From Pseudidiomarina taiwanensis (GTDB lineage Bacteria; Pseudomonadota; Gammaproteobacteria; Enterobacterales; Alteromonadaceae): DNA of 64,000 bases. The notes under the pieces were generated by a model. That model searched no databases, was not told the origin of the DNA, and saw nothing but the letters and a program-made list of their open reading frames with translations. Below, piece after piece: positions 1-9,680 of the stretch. Both the position numbers and the translations under genes were made by a program. The stretch lies in assembly GCF_003987435.1 (NCBI RefSeq), contig NZ_PIQG01000004.1, forward strand, positions 124,001-188,000. The letters are read 5' to 3'. Numbering within the stretch: position 1 is the first letter of the stretch; every line of letters starts with the position of its first letter.

Positions 1-121
1 AGAGAGTCAGGGTGTCACCGGACAGATCCGCCTGTAACGGACGAATCCACGTATTAAAGTGTTGTGATATCAATTCACTTTGCAGTCGTTCGACGCAATG
101 TTGCCAAAGCGAATTATTCAC
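1..121 (-). CDS. dnaA: Chromosomal replication initiator DnaA, N-terminal fragment
   Basis: The minus strand opens with GTG at 121 and reads [17 protein letters not shown], then [16 protein letters not shown], which matches domain I of DnaA, the region that binds DnaB helicase and DiaA. Only about 40 codons are in the window and the gene runs off the left edge. A purine-rich AGGGAGA ribosome binding site lies just upstream of the GTG. A GTG start is usual for dnaA in gammaproteobacteria. The gene is divergent from rpmH, the standard arrangement, and DnaA boxes in the intergenic region suggest autoregulation. Confidence 0.93.
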   Translation of the reverse strand, partial: MNNSLWQHCVERLQSELISQHFNTWIRPLQADLSGDTLTL

Positions 122-260
122 ACCGGTCTCCCTTTTTTAATTATTATAATAGGTCTCACAATAAGGCTTGAAAACCTTATATCCATTGAATTTGATTGTA
201 CTCAAAAGCAGGTTTGATCGCTAGCATTTCTGCTAAATTTCGTGACCGACTGTTGGTGAT

Positions 261-303
261 TTATCCACAGTTTGCCGCAAATCAAAAACATCAATGTGGA
301 TAG
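261..303. promoter_or_regulatory. DnaA boxes in the dnaA-rpmH intergenic region
   Basis: A perfect DnaA box TTATCCACA lies at 261-269, and TGTGGATAG (CTATCCACA on the other strand) lies at 295-303. They face each other between divergent dnaA and rpmH. Such boxes normally mediate DnaA autoregulation. Two boxes without GATC clustering or a large AT-rich unwinding segment do not make this the replication origin, which lies instead at 13231-13548. The rest of 122-385 holds no other feature I can name apart from the rpmH promoter. Confidence 0.75.
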
Positions 304-312
304 CTTTTATCG

Positions 313-341
313 TTGACTTCACCTCTAATAATCGATAGAAT
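313..341 (+). promoter_or_regulatory. rpmH operon promoter, sigma-70 type
   Basis: TTGACT (313-318) and TAGAAT (336-341) are separated by 17 bp and sit about 45 bp upstream of the rpmH start codon. This is a near-consensus sigma-70 promoter, expected to drive rpmH-rnpA-yidD-yidC-mnmE. Confidence 0.75.
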
Positions 342-385
342 TCGCGCTCTAAAATTTTAGGCAAACCGAATACGGAATTAACGTT

Positions 386-520
386 ATGAAAAGAACTTTC
401 CAACCAAGCGTATTAAAGCGCAAGCGCACTCACGGTTTCCGTGCTCGTATGGCAACGAAGAACGGTCGTCAAGTTTTGGCTCGTCGTCGTGCCAAGGGCC
501 GTAAAGTCCTGTCTGCGTAA
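386..520 (+). CDS. rpmH: 50S ribosomal protein bL34
   Basis: This 44-residue protein begins [20 protein letters not shown] and ends AKGRKVLSA, which is the full L34 sequence pattern. It is very basic, as expected for a protein buried in 23S rRNA in the large subunit. It starts at ATG 386 and stops at TAA 518-520, directly abutting the rnpA start, so the two are translationally coupled. It is the first gene of the ribosome/RNase P/YidC cluster. Confidence 0.98.
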   Translation: MKRTFQPSVLKRKRTHGFRARMATKNGRQVLARRRAKGRKVLSA

Positions 521-910
521 TTGAAACTGTATTCCTATGGGCGGGAGTTGCGCCTGCTAACTCCCGCGCAGTTTCAAAATGTTTTTGAAAACCCTCCGGT
601 AAAAGCCGTTACGGCTGAACTCACCGTTCTCGCAAAACCGAATCATTTAGTCAAACCTCGTGTCGGTGTCACTATTTCGAAAAAACGTGCCAAGCGTGCG
701 GTCGACAGAAATCGAATAAAACGCAAGATCCGCGAGAGTTTTCGCCTAAAACAGCATAAAATACCCCCTTTCGATATGATTGTGATTGCCAAACAAGGCA
801 TTACTGAGCTTGACCAAGAGCAATTACAACAACGGCTCGACTATTTATGGCGAACATTAAGCAAGCGTTGCGCGCAATACCTATCGGTCTCATCCGACTC
901 TACCAGCTGA
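521..910 (+). CDS. rnpA: Ribonuclease P protein component
   Basis: The 129-residue product contains the RnpA signature: [20 protein letters not shown] at about residues 48-67, where the RNR motif contacts the P RNA, followed by IRESFR. RnpA assists the catalytic RNA in removing tRNA 5' leaders. The start is a TTG (521) that follows the rpmH stop without a spacer; no in-frame ATG precedes the conserved [13 protein letters not shown] region, so TTG is the only reasonable start. The 3' end overlaps yidD by 64 bp, as is usual in this cluster. Confidence 0.96.
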   Translation: MKLYSYGRELRLLTPAQFQNVFENPPVKAVTAELTVLAKPNHLVKPRVGVTISKKRAKRAVDRNRIKRKIRESFRLKQHKIPPFDMIVIAKQGITELDQEQLQQRLDYLWRTLSKRCAQYLSVSSDSTS

Positions 911-1137
911 TCATCAGTCCGCTGATAGGGCCGCGTTGTCGATTTTCGCCAACTTGTTCGCAGTACGCCATAGAAGCAATTCGAAAGCATGGTATTATTC
1001 GGGGCATCTGGCTCGCGAGTAAACGAATCGTAAAATGCCATCCGGGACATCCCGGCGGATACGACCCGGTTCCCGGTACTGAACCGATATCGGATAATAA
1101 CGAATCAAAGCAAACAAAAGAGACGAAGCACTTATGA
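847..1137 (+). CDS. yidD: Membrane protein insertion efficiency factor YidD
   Basis: The 96-residue protein has the YidD core: an N-terminal amphipathic helix ([19 protein letters not shown]), then [19 protein letters not shown], and a glycine-rich end [10 protein letters not shown]. YidD is a small inner-membrane-associated protein linked to YidC-dependent insertion. The start lies inside rnpA in another frame and the stop overlaps the yidC start by 4 bp (ATGA), so translation is coupled to yidC. The last 20 or so residues are polar and poorly conserved. Confidence 0.95.
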   Translation: MANIKQALRAIPIGLIRLYQLIISPLIGPRCRFSPTCSQYAIEAIRKHGIIRGIWLASKRIVKCHPGHPGGYDPVPGTEPISDNNESKQTKETKHL

Positions 1138-2822
1138 ATTCGCCACGTTCTATCTTGTTCATTGCATTTTTGGTAGTCACCTTCTTCCTTTATCAAAGTT
1201 GGATGATGGAGACTGCTCCGGGGACACAACCTCCTCAACAGCAAACCAATGCAGCGACCAACCCCAACTCTGACGGTATTCCAAGCGCAAGCCCTATGGC
1301 AAGCGCGGTCGGGCCGGAGCAAGCGAGCGCCGTTCCTGAAGCAACGGACAGCGCAACACCTGCGCCAACGTCAGTGACCAGCAGCACCCGCGTTCGCGTC
1401 ATAACCGATGTCCTTGATGTCTTAATCGACACTCAAGGAGGCGATGTGGTCAACGCCCAGTTGCGTGACTTCGCTCAAGAGCAAGATAGCTCAGCGCGCT
1501 TTGAACTGTTGCATGCTGATCCGAACCAACTCTATGTTGCTCAATCGGGCTTAGTTGGCGCCAATGGCACAGATTCAGCAAGCGGTCGCCCAATATTCTA
1601 TGTGGAACAGACCGAATACGAATTAACTGGCCACACCATCGAAGTCCCGCTTAGCTACATCGCCCAAGATGGGACCGAGTACGAAAAAGTTTTCGTATTC
1701 AAACGGGGTTCTTATGCGATCGATGTTCGCTATGACATCACCAACCCGACTTCTGAGCACAAGCAAATGCAGTTTTATGCTCAGCTCAAACAAGTCATGA
1801 CTGACGCTTCAGGCAGCATGATGATGCCAACTTATAAAGGTGGGGCGTACTCATGGGATGAAGATCGTTACGAGAAGTATGCTTTTGATGAGATGCGTGA
1901 TCAACGCCTCAATCGTGCCACCGATAAAGGCTGGGTTGCGATGCTTGAGCATTACTTTGTGAGTGCGTGGATCCCTCGCTCTGAAGGCACCAAGCAATTA
2001 TTCTCACGCGTCATTAATGGCGACCAAGCGATAATGGGGGTGTTATACCCTACCACTACCGTCGCTCCGAACAGCCAAGCCACGATTAACTCAACCCTAT
2101 TTGTTGGTCCTAAAGATCAAGACGCCATGGCTGCCGTTGTCGAAAATCTCGACTTAACCGTTGATTATGGTTTCTTGTGGTGGCTCGCCCAACCGATCTT
2201 CAAGCTCCTGCAATTCCTGCAAAGCTTCCTGATTAACTGGGGCTTATCGATTATCGCAGTAACCATTATTATCAAACTGCTGCTTTATCCACTGACCAAA
2301 GCACAGTACGTCTCGATGGCGAAGATGCGGATGATTCAGCCGAAACTTACCGCTTTGCGTGAGCGCTACGGTGATGATCGGCAGAAGATGTCACAAGCCA
2401 TGATGAAGCTCTACAAGGACGAGAAAGTAAACCCGCTCGGCGGCTGTTTACCTATGTTGCTACAGCTACCTATTTTCTTGAGCTTGTACTGGGTGTTGTT
2501 GGAAAGCGTCGAATTGCGCCACGCGCCATTGTTCCTCTGGATCGACGACCTGTCCGCAAAAGATCCATACTACATTTTACCGCTGTTAATGGGTGTGTCG
2601 ATGTGGTTCATGCAGAAGCTGCAACCGTCGCCAGCAACCGACCCAATGCAGCAAAAATTGCTGCAATACATGCCGGTTATCTTTACCGTGTTCTTCCTCT
2701 GGTTCCCATCAGGTCTGGTTTTATACTGGCTCAGTAACAACCTGATCACCATTGGCCAAATGCAGTGGATTTACTCAGGCCTTGAGAAAAAAGGCATGAT
2801 GGAAAAACGTAAGAAGAAATGA
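1134..2822 (+). CDS. yidC: Membrane protein insertase YidC
   Basis: The 562-residue protein has an N-terminal transmembrane anchor (residues about 5-22), a Pro/Ser/Thr/Ala-rich linker (about 28-85), a periplasmic beta domain (about 90-340) and the conserved C-terminal insertase domain with five membrane segments, including the [15 protein letters not shown] loop and [16 protein letters not shown]. It inserts membrane proteins with or without SecYEG, notably ATP synthase F0 subunits, which are also encoded in this window. It ends with a basic KKRKKK tail. The stop overlaps the mnmE start by 4 bp. Confidence 0.97.
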   Translation: MNSPRSILFIAFLVVTFFLYQSWMMETAPGTQPPQQQTNAATNPNSDGIPSASPMASAVGPEQASAVPEATDSATPAPTSVTSSTRVRVITDVLDVLIDTQGGDVVNAQLRDFAQEQDSSARFELLHADPNQLYVAQSGLVGANGTDSASGRPIFYVEQTEYELTGHTIEVPLSYIAQDGTEYEKVFVFKRGSYAIDVRYDITNPTSEHKQMQFYAQLKQVMTDASGSMMMPTYKGGAYSWDEDRYEKYAFDEMRDQRLNRATDKGWVAMLEHYFVSAWIPRSEGTKQLFSRVINGDQAIMGVLYPTTTVAPNSQATINSTLFVGPKDQDAMAAVVENLDLTVDYGFLWWLAQPIFKLLQFLQSFLINWGLSIIAVTIIIKLLLYPLTKAQYVSMAKMRMIQPKLTALRERYGDDRQKMSQAMMKLYKDEKVNPLGGCLPMLLQLPIFLSLYWVLLESVELRHAPLFLWIDDLSAKDPYYILPLLMGVSMWFMQKLQPSPATDPMQQKLLQYMPVIFTVFFLWFPSGLVLYWLSNNLITIGQMQWIYSGLEKKGMMEKRKKK

Positions 2823-4204
2823 GCACCCTAGTGGAACCAACTCTCAGCAATGACACTATTGTTGCCCAAGCCACGCCTCCAGGGCGTGGTGGAGTTGGTA
2901 TCGTGCGGGTCAGTGGTCCGGCGGCAAAAACTGTCGCTGAAGCCTTACTTGGTCACTGCCCGGCGCCACGCAAAGCCGAATATTTGCCATTCAAAGATGC
3001 CCAAGGTGAATTGCTTGATGAAGGCATAGCCTTATTCTTTCAAGGACCCAATTCATTTACCGGCGAAGATGTGCTCGAACTGCAAGGCCACGGTGGCCCA
3101 GTTCTGATTGATATGATCATCAAAGCCGTACTTGATTTCCCTGGTATTCGCCCCGCTCGACCGGGTGAATTCAGTGAGCGCGCGTTTTTAAATGAGAAGC
3201 TTGATTTAACCCAAGCCGAAGCCATTGCTGATTTAATCGATACCACCTCGGAACAAGCAGCAAAAGCCGCACTGCAGAGCTTACAAGGCTCGTTTAGCTA
3301 TCAAATTGATCAACTCGTTGATGCCGTAATTCACCTGCGCATGTATGTCGAAGCGGCGATTGATTTCCCTGACGAAGAGATCGATTTTCTTAGTGATGGC
3401 AAGGTTGCGGCTGACCTTGAGGATATCATCGATCAGCTCAACCAAGTGATTCGCCAAGCAAAACAAGGCAGTCTGCTCCGCGAAGGCATGAAAATCGTCA
3501 TTGCTGGGCGTCCTAATGCTGGGAAGTCGAGCTTATTAAATGCGCTTGCCGGGCGCGAATCAGCCATAGTGACCCCCATCGCTGGAACCACTCGGGATGT
3601 TCTACGCGAACATATTCAGATTGATGGGATGCCATTACATATTATCGATACCGCGGGCTTACGTGACAGCCCAGATGAAGTGGAGCGAATCGGTATCGAA
3701 CGGGCCTGGGATGAAATTCGCCAAGCCGATCGCGTCTTGTTTATGGTCGATGCGACCGAAACAGATGCGATTCATCCTGAGGAAATTTGGCCTGAATTTT
3801 TTGCCCAATTACCAGACGATTTACCCTACACCGTGATTCGCAATAAAGTCGACCTCAACGCCGAGCCGATTCGAGTCGATTTTATTGATGATATCCCGGT
3901 AATTCACCTCTCCGCAAAAACGGGCCAAGGCATCGAGCTCCTCACCGAGCACCTTAAACATAGTGTGGGCTACCTTAGCACCAATGAAGGCACCTTCATG
4001 GCAAGGCGGCGCCATCTCGACGCGTTACAGCGTGCCCTTGATAACGTCTTAAGTGGACAAGAGCAACTTGAACAGCATCATGCCGGCGATCTTCTCGCTG
4101 AAGAGCTGCGCGTAGCCCAACAACATTTGAATGAGATTACGGGTGAATTTACCTCAGACGACCTGCTTGGTAAAATCTTTGGTAGTTTCTGTATCGGCAA
4201 ATAA
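2819..4204 (+). CDS. mnmE: tRNA modification GTPase MnmE
   Basis: The 461-residue protein has an N-terminal folate-binding domain, a helical domain, and an inserted GTPase domain with GRPNAGKSS (P loop), DTAGLRDS (G3) and NKVD (G4). It ends in the conserved CIGK, whose cysteine is characteristic of MnmE. With MnmG, encoded at 13549-15456, it installs the 5-carboxymethylaminomethyl group on wobble U34 of some tRNAs. ATG 2819 overlaps the yidC stop. It converges on the next gene with only 12 bp between stops. Confidence 0.97.
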   Translation: MSTLVEPTLSNDTIVAQATPPGRGGVGIVRVSGPAAKTVAEALLGHCPAPRKAEYLPFKDAQGELLDEGIALFFQGPNSFTGEDVLELQGHGGPVLIDMIIKAVLDFPGIRPARPGEFSERAFLNEKLDLTQAEAIADLIDTTSEQAAKAALQSLQGSFSYQIDQLVDAVIHLRMYVEAAIDFPDEEIDFLSDGKVAADLEDIIDQLNQVIRQAKQGSLLREGMKIVIAGRPNAGKSSLLNALAGRESAIVTPIAGTTRDVLREHIQIDGMPLHIIDTAGLRDSPDEVERIGIERAWDEIRQADRVLFMVDATETDAIHPEEIWPEFFAQLPDDLPYTVIRNKVDLNAEPIRVDFIDDIPVIHLSAKTGQGIELLTEHLKHSVGYLSTNEGTFMARRRHLDALQRALDNVLSGQEQLEQHHAGDLLAEELRVAQQHLNEITGEFTSDDLLGKIFGSFCIGK

Positions 4205-4216
4205 CGCGCCAGCGCT

Positions 4217-4990
4217 TTAAATCATTAATTCCTCCGCAAAACGCTTGCGCATCAGGCGGTGATAGAACTTAGGTGCTACCCGGTAAAGCAGGCTTGAGAA
4301 ATAAGTAAAACGATCAGGAAATAGCCGTTGTTGGCGCTTCCCTATGGCCCTCACAATCGCCTCTACCAAGTCTTCTGCCTGACTGACTTTGCCCACCACA
4401 CTGCGCGCATGCTGAGCTCGACCGCCGTCTGCCCCAAGGGCATTTTGTTCAATCTGCGTCGCCACAAAACTTGGATAGACCATCAATACTGCAATACCTT
4501 GCGCGGCGACTTCACTGCGCAAGGTTTCGAAATACTGATGTAATGCCGCTTTTGCAGCACAATAGCCTGCTCGGCCAAGCACTGGCATCCAGCCCGCCAT
4601 AGAACTCATATTCACGATCAAGCCCTGGCTATCGCGCAACAAGGGTAACACCCCCTGAGTAAGTTGTACCGGGGCGAAGTAATCAACTTGCATGACCCTT
4701 TGTATGACCGTTAAATCGGTCACCTCAGCGCGACTACGATGGGTTATTCCGGCATTATTAATCAACAGATCAAGGCGCTCGAGTTGCTCAAGCTGGCGAA
4801 GCATTCCCGCAATTTGGTCTGGGTCGCTCAAGTCGCTCTGTAAGCTCATAACAATGCGTTCTGAGTCGAGCCCGAGCCGCTCCAGATCAAGCGGATCGCG
4901 ATCGATGAGCACCAATTGATAGTGTGGCTGCAGCTGTCGCGCCAGCTCAGCCCCCAACCCTGCAGCCGCTCCCGTAATAACGGCAATCAT
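4217..4990 (-). CDS. Short-chain dehydrogenase/reductase
   Basis: The 257-residue protein is a classical SDR. It has the nucleotide motif TGAAAGLG near residue 6, NNAG at about 89, a catalytic serine in NMSSMAG at about 137, and YCAAK at about 152. The substrate is unknown. The C-terminal extension is basic and hydrophobic (FYHRLMRKRF), which could associate with membranes. It overlaps the upstream epimerase-like gene by 4 bp and belongs to an operon-like block with a carrier and a flavin monooxygenase, suggesting lipid or hydrophobic-substrate metabolism (inference). Confidence 0.85.
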   Translation of the reverse strand: MIAVITGAAAGLGAELARQLQPHYQLVLIDRDPLDLERLGLDSERIVMSLQSDLSDPDQIAGMLRQLEQLERLDLLINNAGITHRSRAEVTDLTVIQRVMQVDYFAPVQLTQGVLPLLRDSQGLIVNMSSMAGWMPVLGRAGYCAAKAALHQYFETLRSEVAAQGIAVLMVYPSFVATQIEQNALGADGGRAQHARSVVGKVSQAEDLVEAIVRAIGKRQQRLFPDRFTYFSSLLYRVAPKFYHRLMRKRFAEELMI

Positions 4991-5952
4991 TTAGCTTGCT
5001 CCGCAGCATTTTGCTGGTGCTCGTTGTTGTGCTCTAAATAATAAGCAAAAACTTCAGCGGAGGTTTTTTGTGGGGTATACCCAAATTCCTCAATTAAAGC
5101 GCGATTACTGAGTACCGGACGATAGCGCAAAAAATCGAGTTGCTCAGGTCCGTAGCGACTTAATTTTAACGTTTTCCCCAACCACAAGGCCAAGCGCAGC
5201 AACCAAGCAGGTAGCACCAATAATGGCTTGTGCAGTTGCTTAGCGATCTGTTGAATCGTCAAAGCGCCGCCTCCGGCCAAGTTAAAACAACCCTGTTTAG
5301 AATGACGAACCCCGATAATAATGATGGCGATAACGTCTTCGTCCCAAATAAACACAAATGGCGAATCACTGCCGCGCACAGCTAAAACTTTCGGCCGTTG
5401 GAACAAGGCCGTAATCGGGTTAGATGTTGTTCTACCCAGCACTGTGCCAGGACGTAACACCAGTTGTTTTAGTTGCGGTGCGCGTTGCCGATAGTGCGCC
5501 AATAATTCCTCGATTTCGCGTTTGTGCTCGCTGTAACTAAACTTGGGGTGACCCCGCAAAGGGTCCTGTTCAGTGAGCCAGGCTGGATTATCTTTATGGT
5601 ATCCATAGGCCGCTCCACTGCTGGTGATGGTCAAATGTTCCACCGCGTGTTGAACACACGCCTCGAGCAAATTTCGAGTGCCATTTACATCAATATCATA
5701 ATCCCGCTTGGGATCATTCGAGGGCTGCAAAATACTCGCAAGATGAACCACGTGAGTGATCTGATGCGCAGCAATGACCTCAGCCAGCGCCGGTGATCGA
5801 ATATCCATTTGGTAAAACGGATAAGCCGGCGCAGTCGCCGCCCGAACATCGAGGCCGACCACCTGCTCGACTTGCGCTTCTGCAACAAAGGCGGCCATCA
5901 AACGTTGACCGATATAGCCTTCGCTACCCGTGACTAAAATACGAAGACTCAT
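4987..5952 (-). CDS. NAD-dependent epimerase/dehydratase (extended SDR)
   Basis: The 321-residue protein shows the extended-SDR signature: GSEGYIG at the N-terminus for NAD(P) binding, a Thr-Ser-Ser active-site stretch (ITSSGAAYGY), and YSEHK as the catalytic Tyr-Lys pair at about residues 159-163. Substrate is not predictable from sequence alone. The tail after about residue 305 is Gln/Asn-rich. It is tightly linked to the SDR downstream (4-bp overlap) and to the carrier gene upstream (1-bp gap), so all are probably cotranscribed. Confidence 0.83.
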   Translation of the reverse strand: MSLRILVTGSEGYIGQRLMAAFVAEAQVEQVVGLDVRAATAPAYPFYQMDIRSPALAEVIAAHQITHVVHLASILQPSNDPKRDYDIDVNGTRNLLEACVQHAVEHLTITSSGAAYGYHKDNPAWLTEQDPLRGHPKFSYSEHKREIEELLAHYRQRAPQLKQLVLRPGTVLGRTTSNPITALFQRPKVLAVRGSDSPFVFIWDEDVIAIIIIGVRHSKQGCFNLAGGGALTIQQIAKQLHKPLLVLPAWLLRLALWLGKTLKLSRYGPEQLDFLRYRPVLSNRALIEEFGYTPQKTSAEVFAYYLEHNNEHQQNAAEQAK

Positions 5953-5953
5953 A

Positions 5954-6847
5954 TCAAGGTGACTCCACCGTCGCGCTTTGACGGCGATCGCCGCGGTTCC
6001 ATAAACCGCACAGCGTCATCCCCGAAATCAAATGCCAAATACCCCAGCCCGCGGCGACAATTGCCATACCACCAAGGTCCGCAAAAAAAGTAAAAATAAT
6101 ACCCAAGCCTAATCCAGAGTTTTGCAGCCCCACTTCAAAGGTCACCGCGCGCCGATCGGCGACATCAAGCCCAACCATCCGGCTTGCACCATAGCCAAGC
6201 CCGAGCGCCAACAAGTTATGCGCAATCACCGCCCATATAAAAATCAACGCGCTGGCCTGTAACGCCTGCCAATTTTGCCAAATGGCAATGGCGACAAAGC
6301 CATACAAAGCGGCCAGCGAGGCATACCGAAAACCCGGCTCTACTTTGGCTGCCCAATCGCTTTGCCAGCGTCCGACCGCTAACCCAAGTAACAGAGGGAG
6401 CGCCAACACCAGCGCGACAATGGCGTAGATTTGCTCAGCGGGCACTGCTATTTCAGCCATTAACGGTGCGGTGACCGGATTTAAACTGCTGTAGAGGATA
6501 AAATTAAAGGGCGTGAAAAACGCCGCCAGGCTGCTGGCTAGCGCTGTCATGGTGACCGAGAGCGCAGCATTGCCGCCGGCAAGATAGGTCATAATATTGG
6601 AAAAACTTCCACCTGGACAACTGGCGACCAGTAATAATCCAAGCTCAATTTCCGCCGGTAACGGCAAGTAATACGTCGCGATAAAGGTTAACCCGGGTAG
6701 GGCAAGAAACTGGGTGATCAGCCCAACCACAACGCCTTTAGGGTAACGCACCACGCGCTGGAAATCGGCCAGTCGCAGATTCAGCGCAATACCGAACATC
6801 ATCAGTGCCAAGATGATATTCAGAGCATACAGGCTGGCATGACTCAT
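5954..6847 (-). CDS. Bile acid:sodium symporter family transporter
   Basis: The 297-residue integral membrane protein has about nine to ten hydrophobic segments and the BASS-type motif LLLVASCPGGSFSNIMTYLA (about residues 92-111), with a second conserved region EVGLQNSGLGLGI (about 238-250). Members move organic anions with sodium; the real substrate here is unknown. It overlaps the flavin monooxygenase stop-to-start by 4 bp, so the two probably act on related compounds. Confidence 0.82.
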   Translation of the reverse strand: MSHASLYALNIILALMMFGIALNLRLADFQRVVRYPKGVVVGLITQFLALPGLTFIATYYLPLPAEIELGLLLVASCPGGSFSNIMTYLAGGNAALSVTMTALASSLAAFFTPFNFILYSSLNPVTAPLMAEIAVPAEQIYAIVALVLALPLLLGLAVGRWQSDWAAKVEPGFRYASLAALYGFVAIAIWQNWQALQASALIFIWAVIAHNLLALGLGYGASRMVGLDVADRRAVTFEVGLQNSGLGLGIIFTFFADLGGMAIVAAGWGIWHLISGMTLCGLWNRGDRRQSATVESP

Positions 6848-8133
6848 ACCGGTAACGCATCCATTTCAGTGCGGAGTGCCTTCAAGTAATCGCCTTTGTG
6901 CACATAAAACGACATTCGCTCTAAAGCCAAGTAATTTAGGCCTCCATCGATACGGTCCGCGGCATGGCTGCGCACTTTCTCAAAGAATACTTGCGCGGCT
7001 TGAGGCTCGGTCTGTTGGGTTTTAATGACTTTTGCTAACAGCTGGGCTTGGTCATCACGACCTTGCCAACCAAGGCCCGCGGCTTCAACCATCCCCATCA
7101 TAAATAAATTGTCGTACTGTGGGGTAAAGATATTCAAATACAGTTGCGGCGCATAGCCTTGCCAATTCAAATGCTCTTGCGCAATAAACGGGTAATGTAA
7201 TTTATAGCCTGTCGCTTCGAGGATTAAATCGTACTCAGCAGAACTTCCGTCTTTAAACTCTGCGCCTTTCTCTAGCAGTCGTTCTAATGCCGGACGAACC
7301 TTGATATCACCATGCCCGATATGGTGCAAAAACATGGAGTTCACGACCGGGTGTGATTCATACATCTTATAATCTGGGTCAGGTAAACCAAATTGGCTCG
7401 GTTTACCCGAAATCAAACGCACCAACCAGCCATCGACAATTTGCTTGAGCTTGTTCGGCAGTTTGATTTTACCGCCTAAGGTATCTGTTGGCTTGCCCGC
7501 AACAAACTTCGGCAAGAAATAGTAACCGCGGCGCACCACCATATCGACTGATTTTGCCCGATGCACCGCATCTACTGCGATGTCACAGCCACTATTCCCG
7601 CAGCCAATAATCAAGACCCGCTTATTCGCGAAAATATCGGCGCTACGATAGTCACTCGAATGTAATTGTTCACCCTTAAACTCACCTTGAAATTGCGGTC
7701 GCTGCGGCTCATGCAAGGTTCCCGCTGCGATAATCACACCCGCAGCAGCAATTTCATGCGTGGCCCCGGCTTGACGATAGCGCACCCGCCAATCGCCCCC
7801 GTCCGGCTCGACGGCTTCAACCCAAGCCTCAAAGCGATAGCGGTCGTATAAGCCAAAATGCCGTGCATAATCTTGAAAGTAGGCTTTCATATCATCATGA
7901 CGAGGATAAGCTGCAACCTCGTCACGCATAGGAAAGTCGCTAAACTCGGTCATCCGCTTCGACGAGATCAAATGCGCTGAGTCGTACATCGTACTGGTGG
8001 GGCTATCGATATCCCACAAGCCACCAACGTCACTATGCGCTTCTAATCCGATAACCTCGATGCCCTGCTCTTGCAGGCGTCGCACCGTGCAAAGCCCTGC
8101 TGGACCTGCGCCAATCACTACATAAGGTTTCAT
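6844..8133 (-). CDS. Flavin-containing monooxygenase family protein
   Basis: The protein begins MKPYVVIGAGPAGL, an FAD-binding Rossmann motif, and has a second dinucleotide motif GCGNSGCD at about residues 177-184 for NADPH. The layout fits the FMO/Baeyer-Villiger group of cytosolic monooxygenases. An upstream in-frame start at 8181 would add 16 residues before the FAD motif and overlap the neighbouring gene; I prefer ATG 8133, which places the Rossmann strand at the N-terminus. Length is then about 429 residues. The oxidised substrate is unknown. Confidence 0.85.
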   Translation of the reverse strand: MKPYVVIGAGPAGLCTVRRLQEQGIEVIGLEAHSDVGGLWDIDSPTSTMYDSAHLISSKRMTEFSDFPMRDEVAAYPRHDDMKAYFQDYARHFGLYDRYRFEAWVEAVEPDGGDWRVRYRQAGATHEIAAAGVIIAAGTLHEPQRPQFQGEFKGEQLHSSDYRSADIFANKRVLIIGCGNSGCDIAVDAVHRAKSVDMVVRRGYYFLPKFVAGKPTDTLGGKIKLPNKLKQIVDGWLVRLISGKPSQFGLPDPDYKMYESHPVVNSMFLHHIGHGDIKVRPALERLLEKGAEFKDGSSAEYDLILEATGYKLHYPFIAQEHLNWQGYAPQLYLNIFTPQYDNLFMMGMVEAAGLGWQGRDDQAQLLAKVIKTQQTEPQAAQVFFEKVRSHAADRIDGGLNYLALERMSFYVHKGDYLKALRTEMDALPV

Positions 8134-8149
8134 ATCGTCTGTTTCGCTT

Positions 8150-9229
8150 TTAAAACAATTCAAGCCGTAATAGTTGGCCATCGGCGCGGTCAGTCAGGGC
8201 ATATAACGCTCCATCACTACCGCTTGCAACAGCGCGAAAGCGCGCATAATCGACCAACACATCATTGGCCAATTGCCAACTTGGCTCGCTGCTATCCGTC
8301 GTCCAAACGAAGCGTTGCAAGCGTTTCCCGGCGAGATGAGCCACCCATAAATCACCATTGTGGAGGGCCATATCTGCCGGTGCGAGACTCGGTGTCCACT
8401 GATATAACGGCGCTTGTACGCCGGGTAAAGTCTGAAACGGGGTGACATACGCCCCAGTATAATCAATACCATAGCTGGTCATTGGCCAGCCATAGTTAGC
8501 CCCAGCGATGATTTGATTGAGTTCATCCCCCCCTTTCGGGCCGTGTTCATGCTGCCATAGAATGTCGCGCTGCCGATCGTAGACAATCCCCTGCACATTC
8601 CGGTGTCCGTAACTGTAGATAAGCGGTGCCTGCTTATGGGTAAAGGGGTTATCCGCCGGAACCGAGCCATCGGCATTCATGCGGACTATTTTGCCTAAAT
8701 AACTATCCAAATTTTGCGCTTGTTCACGTAAGTCAAAGGCATCGCCGAGGGTTAGAATGAGGGTATCATCAGCCAGCCACGTCATGCGCCCACCGTAATG
8801 GGCAGCGCCTGCTTTCGCATAAGCATTGACAAAAATCGGTTCGATTTCGATCAACGCATCGTGACCAGGGTTTAATCGACCGCGCTTCACACAGGTGCTA
8901 TTAGCGGCTTGCGTACCACAAGCATAACTAAAATAAATCCAACCCGTGCGCTCATAATCTGGCGCTAACACAAGGTCAAACAAGCCTGCCTGGGCATTGG
9001 CAAAAAGATCCGGCAACTCCAATTCAACTTGCGTCTTTTCACCATTTTTTACGTAAATCAAGCGCCCCGGACGCTCGCTGATAAGCCACTCACCAGGGCG
9101 AACTTCAACCAATGCCCAGGCGCTGTCAAAACCATCTGCAACCACTTCATAGGTCAAAGATTTGCTGTTGGCATTTGCAGTAAGCGTGCTGAAAAGCAGT
9201 AAAAATGCACCGAAAAGACCTTTTAACAT
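8150..9229 (-). CDS. PQQ-dependent sugar dehydrogenase-like protein (glucose/sorbosone family), exported
   Basis: From ATG 9229 the product has a signal peptide MLKGLFGAFLLLFSTLTANA and then a beta-propeller of the soluble aldose dehydrogenase type, with WLISERPGRL near the N-terminus and YSYGHRNVQGI in the middle. Family members oxidise aldoses in the periplasm using PQQ, but no PQQ biosynthesis genes are visible here. A longer reading from 9313 would bury the signal peptide, so the internal start is preferred. It overlaps the upstream gene by 7 bp. Confidence 0.82.
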   Translation of the reverse strand: MLKGLFGAFLLLFSTLTANANSKSLTYEVVADGFDSAWALVEVRPGEWLISERPGRLIYVKNGEKTQVELELPDLFANAQAGLFDLVLAPDYERTGWIYFSYACGTQAANSTCVKRGRLNPGHDALIEIEPIFVNAYAKAGAAHYGGRMTWLADDTLILTLGDAFDLREQAQNLDSYLGKIVRMNADGSVPADNPFTHKQAPLIYSYGHRNVQGIVYDRQRDILWQHEHGPKGGDELNQIIAGANYGWPMTSYGIDYTGAYVTPFQTLPGVQAPLYQWTPSLAPADMALHNGDLWVAHLAGKRLQRFVWTTDSSEPSWQLANDVLVDYARFRAVASGSDGALYALTDRADGQLLRLELF

Positions 9230-9669
9230 GGGTTTTGCTCCTGCGCTGCGGGTAACCCGAGGGTCACGAATAACTGCCCAGCTAAGCCACCACATAAACA
9301 CATCAAAGCCCAACCTAATAGCTCACGATTCACCGCTAATAAGGTTGGCATTGGCGCTAAATAATCGATCAACTGAAACGCTGCCATTAAACCAACGAGC
9401 CCAGCGAGAGCAAACCAAGCGCGTTGCAAGCGGCGACGATACAGGGCATAAGCAATGGGTAACGCAACCGCTAAGGTTGCCGCCATCATCATCGCCATGG
9501 TTGGGGTAAAGTGCAGCAGATCATGCTGCGTGGCGGCCCAGCGCGTCGCGCCATCGATAGGCACGGCTAAATCAGCCAAAGCCGCTAAATTAAATTGAGT
9601 TTGGATAACAGCAGCGGCAGCACTTGCAACAAGTACTGCGACGATAAAGGCAAAAGCGATACGCAACAT
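9223..9669 (-). CDS. Small integral membrane protein of unknown function
   Basis: The 148-residue protein starts MLRIAFAFIVAVLVASAAAA and has four predicted membrane segments separated by short loops; one loop carries TQHDLLHFTPTM. I do not recognise the family. ATG 9669 follows an AGAGGGA ribosome binding site at good spacing, which favours it over the upstream in-frame start at 9702. It sits between an exported sugar dehydrogenase and an exported protein of the DUF6702 type, so an envelope role is likely. Confidence 0.72.
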   Translation of the reverse strand: MLRIAFAFIVAVLVASAAAAVIQTQFNLAALADLAVPIDGATRWAATQHDLLHFTPTMAMMMAATLAVALPIAYALYRRRLQRAWFALAGLVGLMAAFQLIDYLAPMPTLLAVNRELLGWALMCLCGGLAGQLFVTLGLPAAQEQNPC

Positions 9670-9680
9670 CGGCTTCCCTC

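Noticed and set aside
122-385. dnaA-rpmH gap as the replication origin
   Set aside because: Only two DnaA boxes and no GATC cluster; the mioC-mnmG gap is far stronger.
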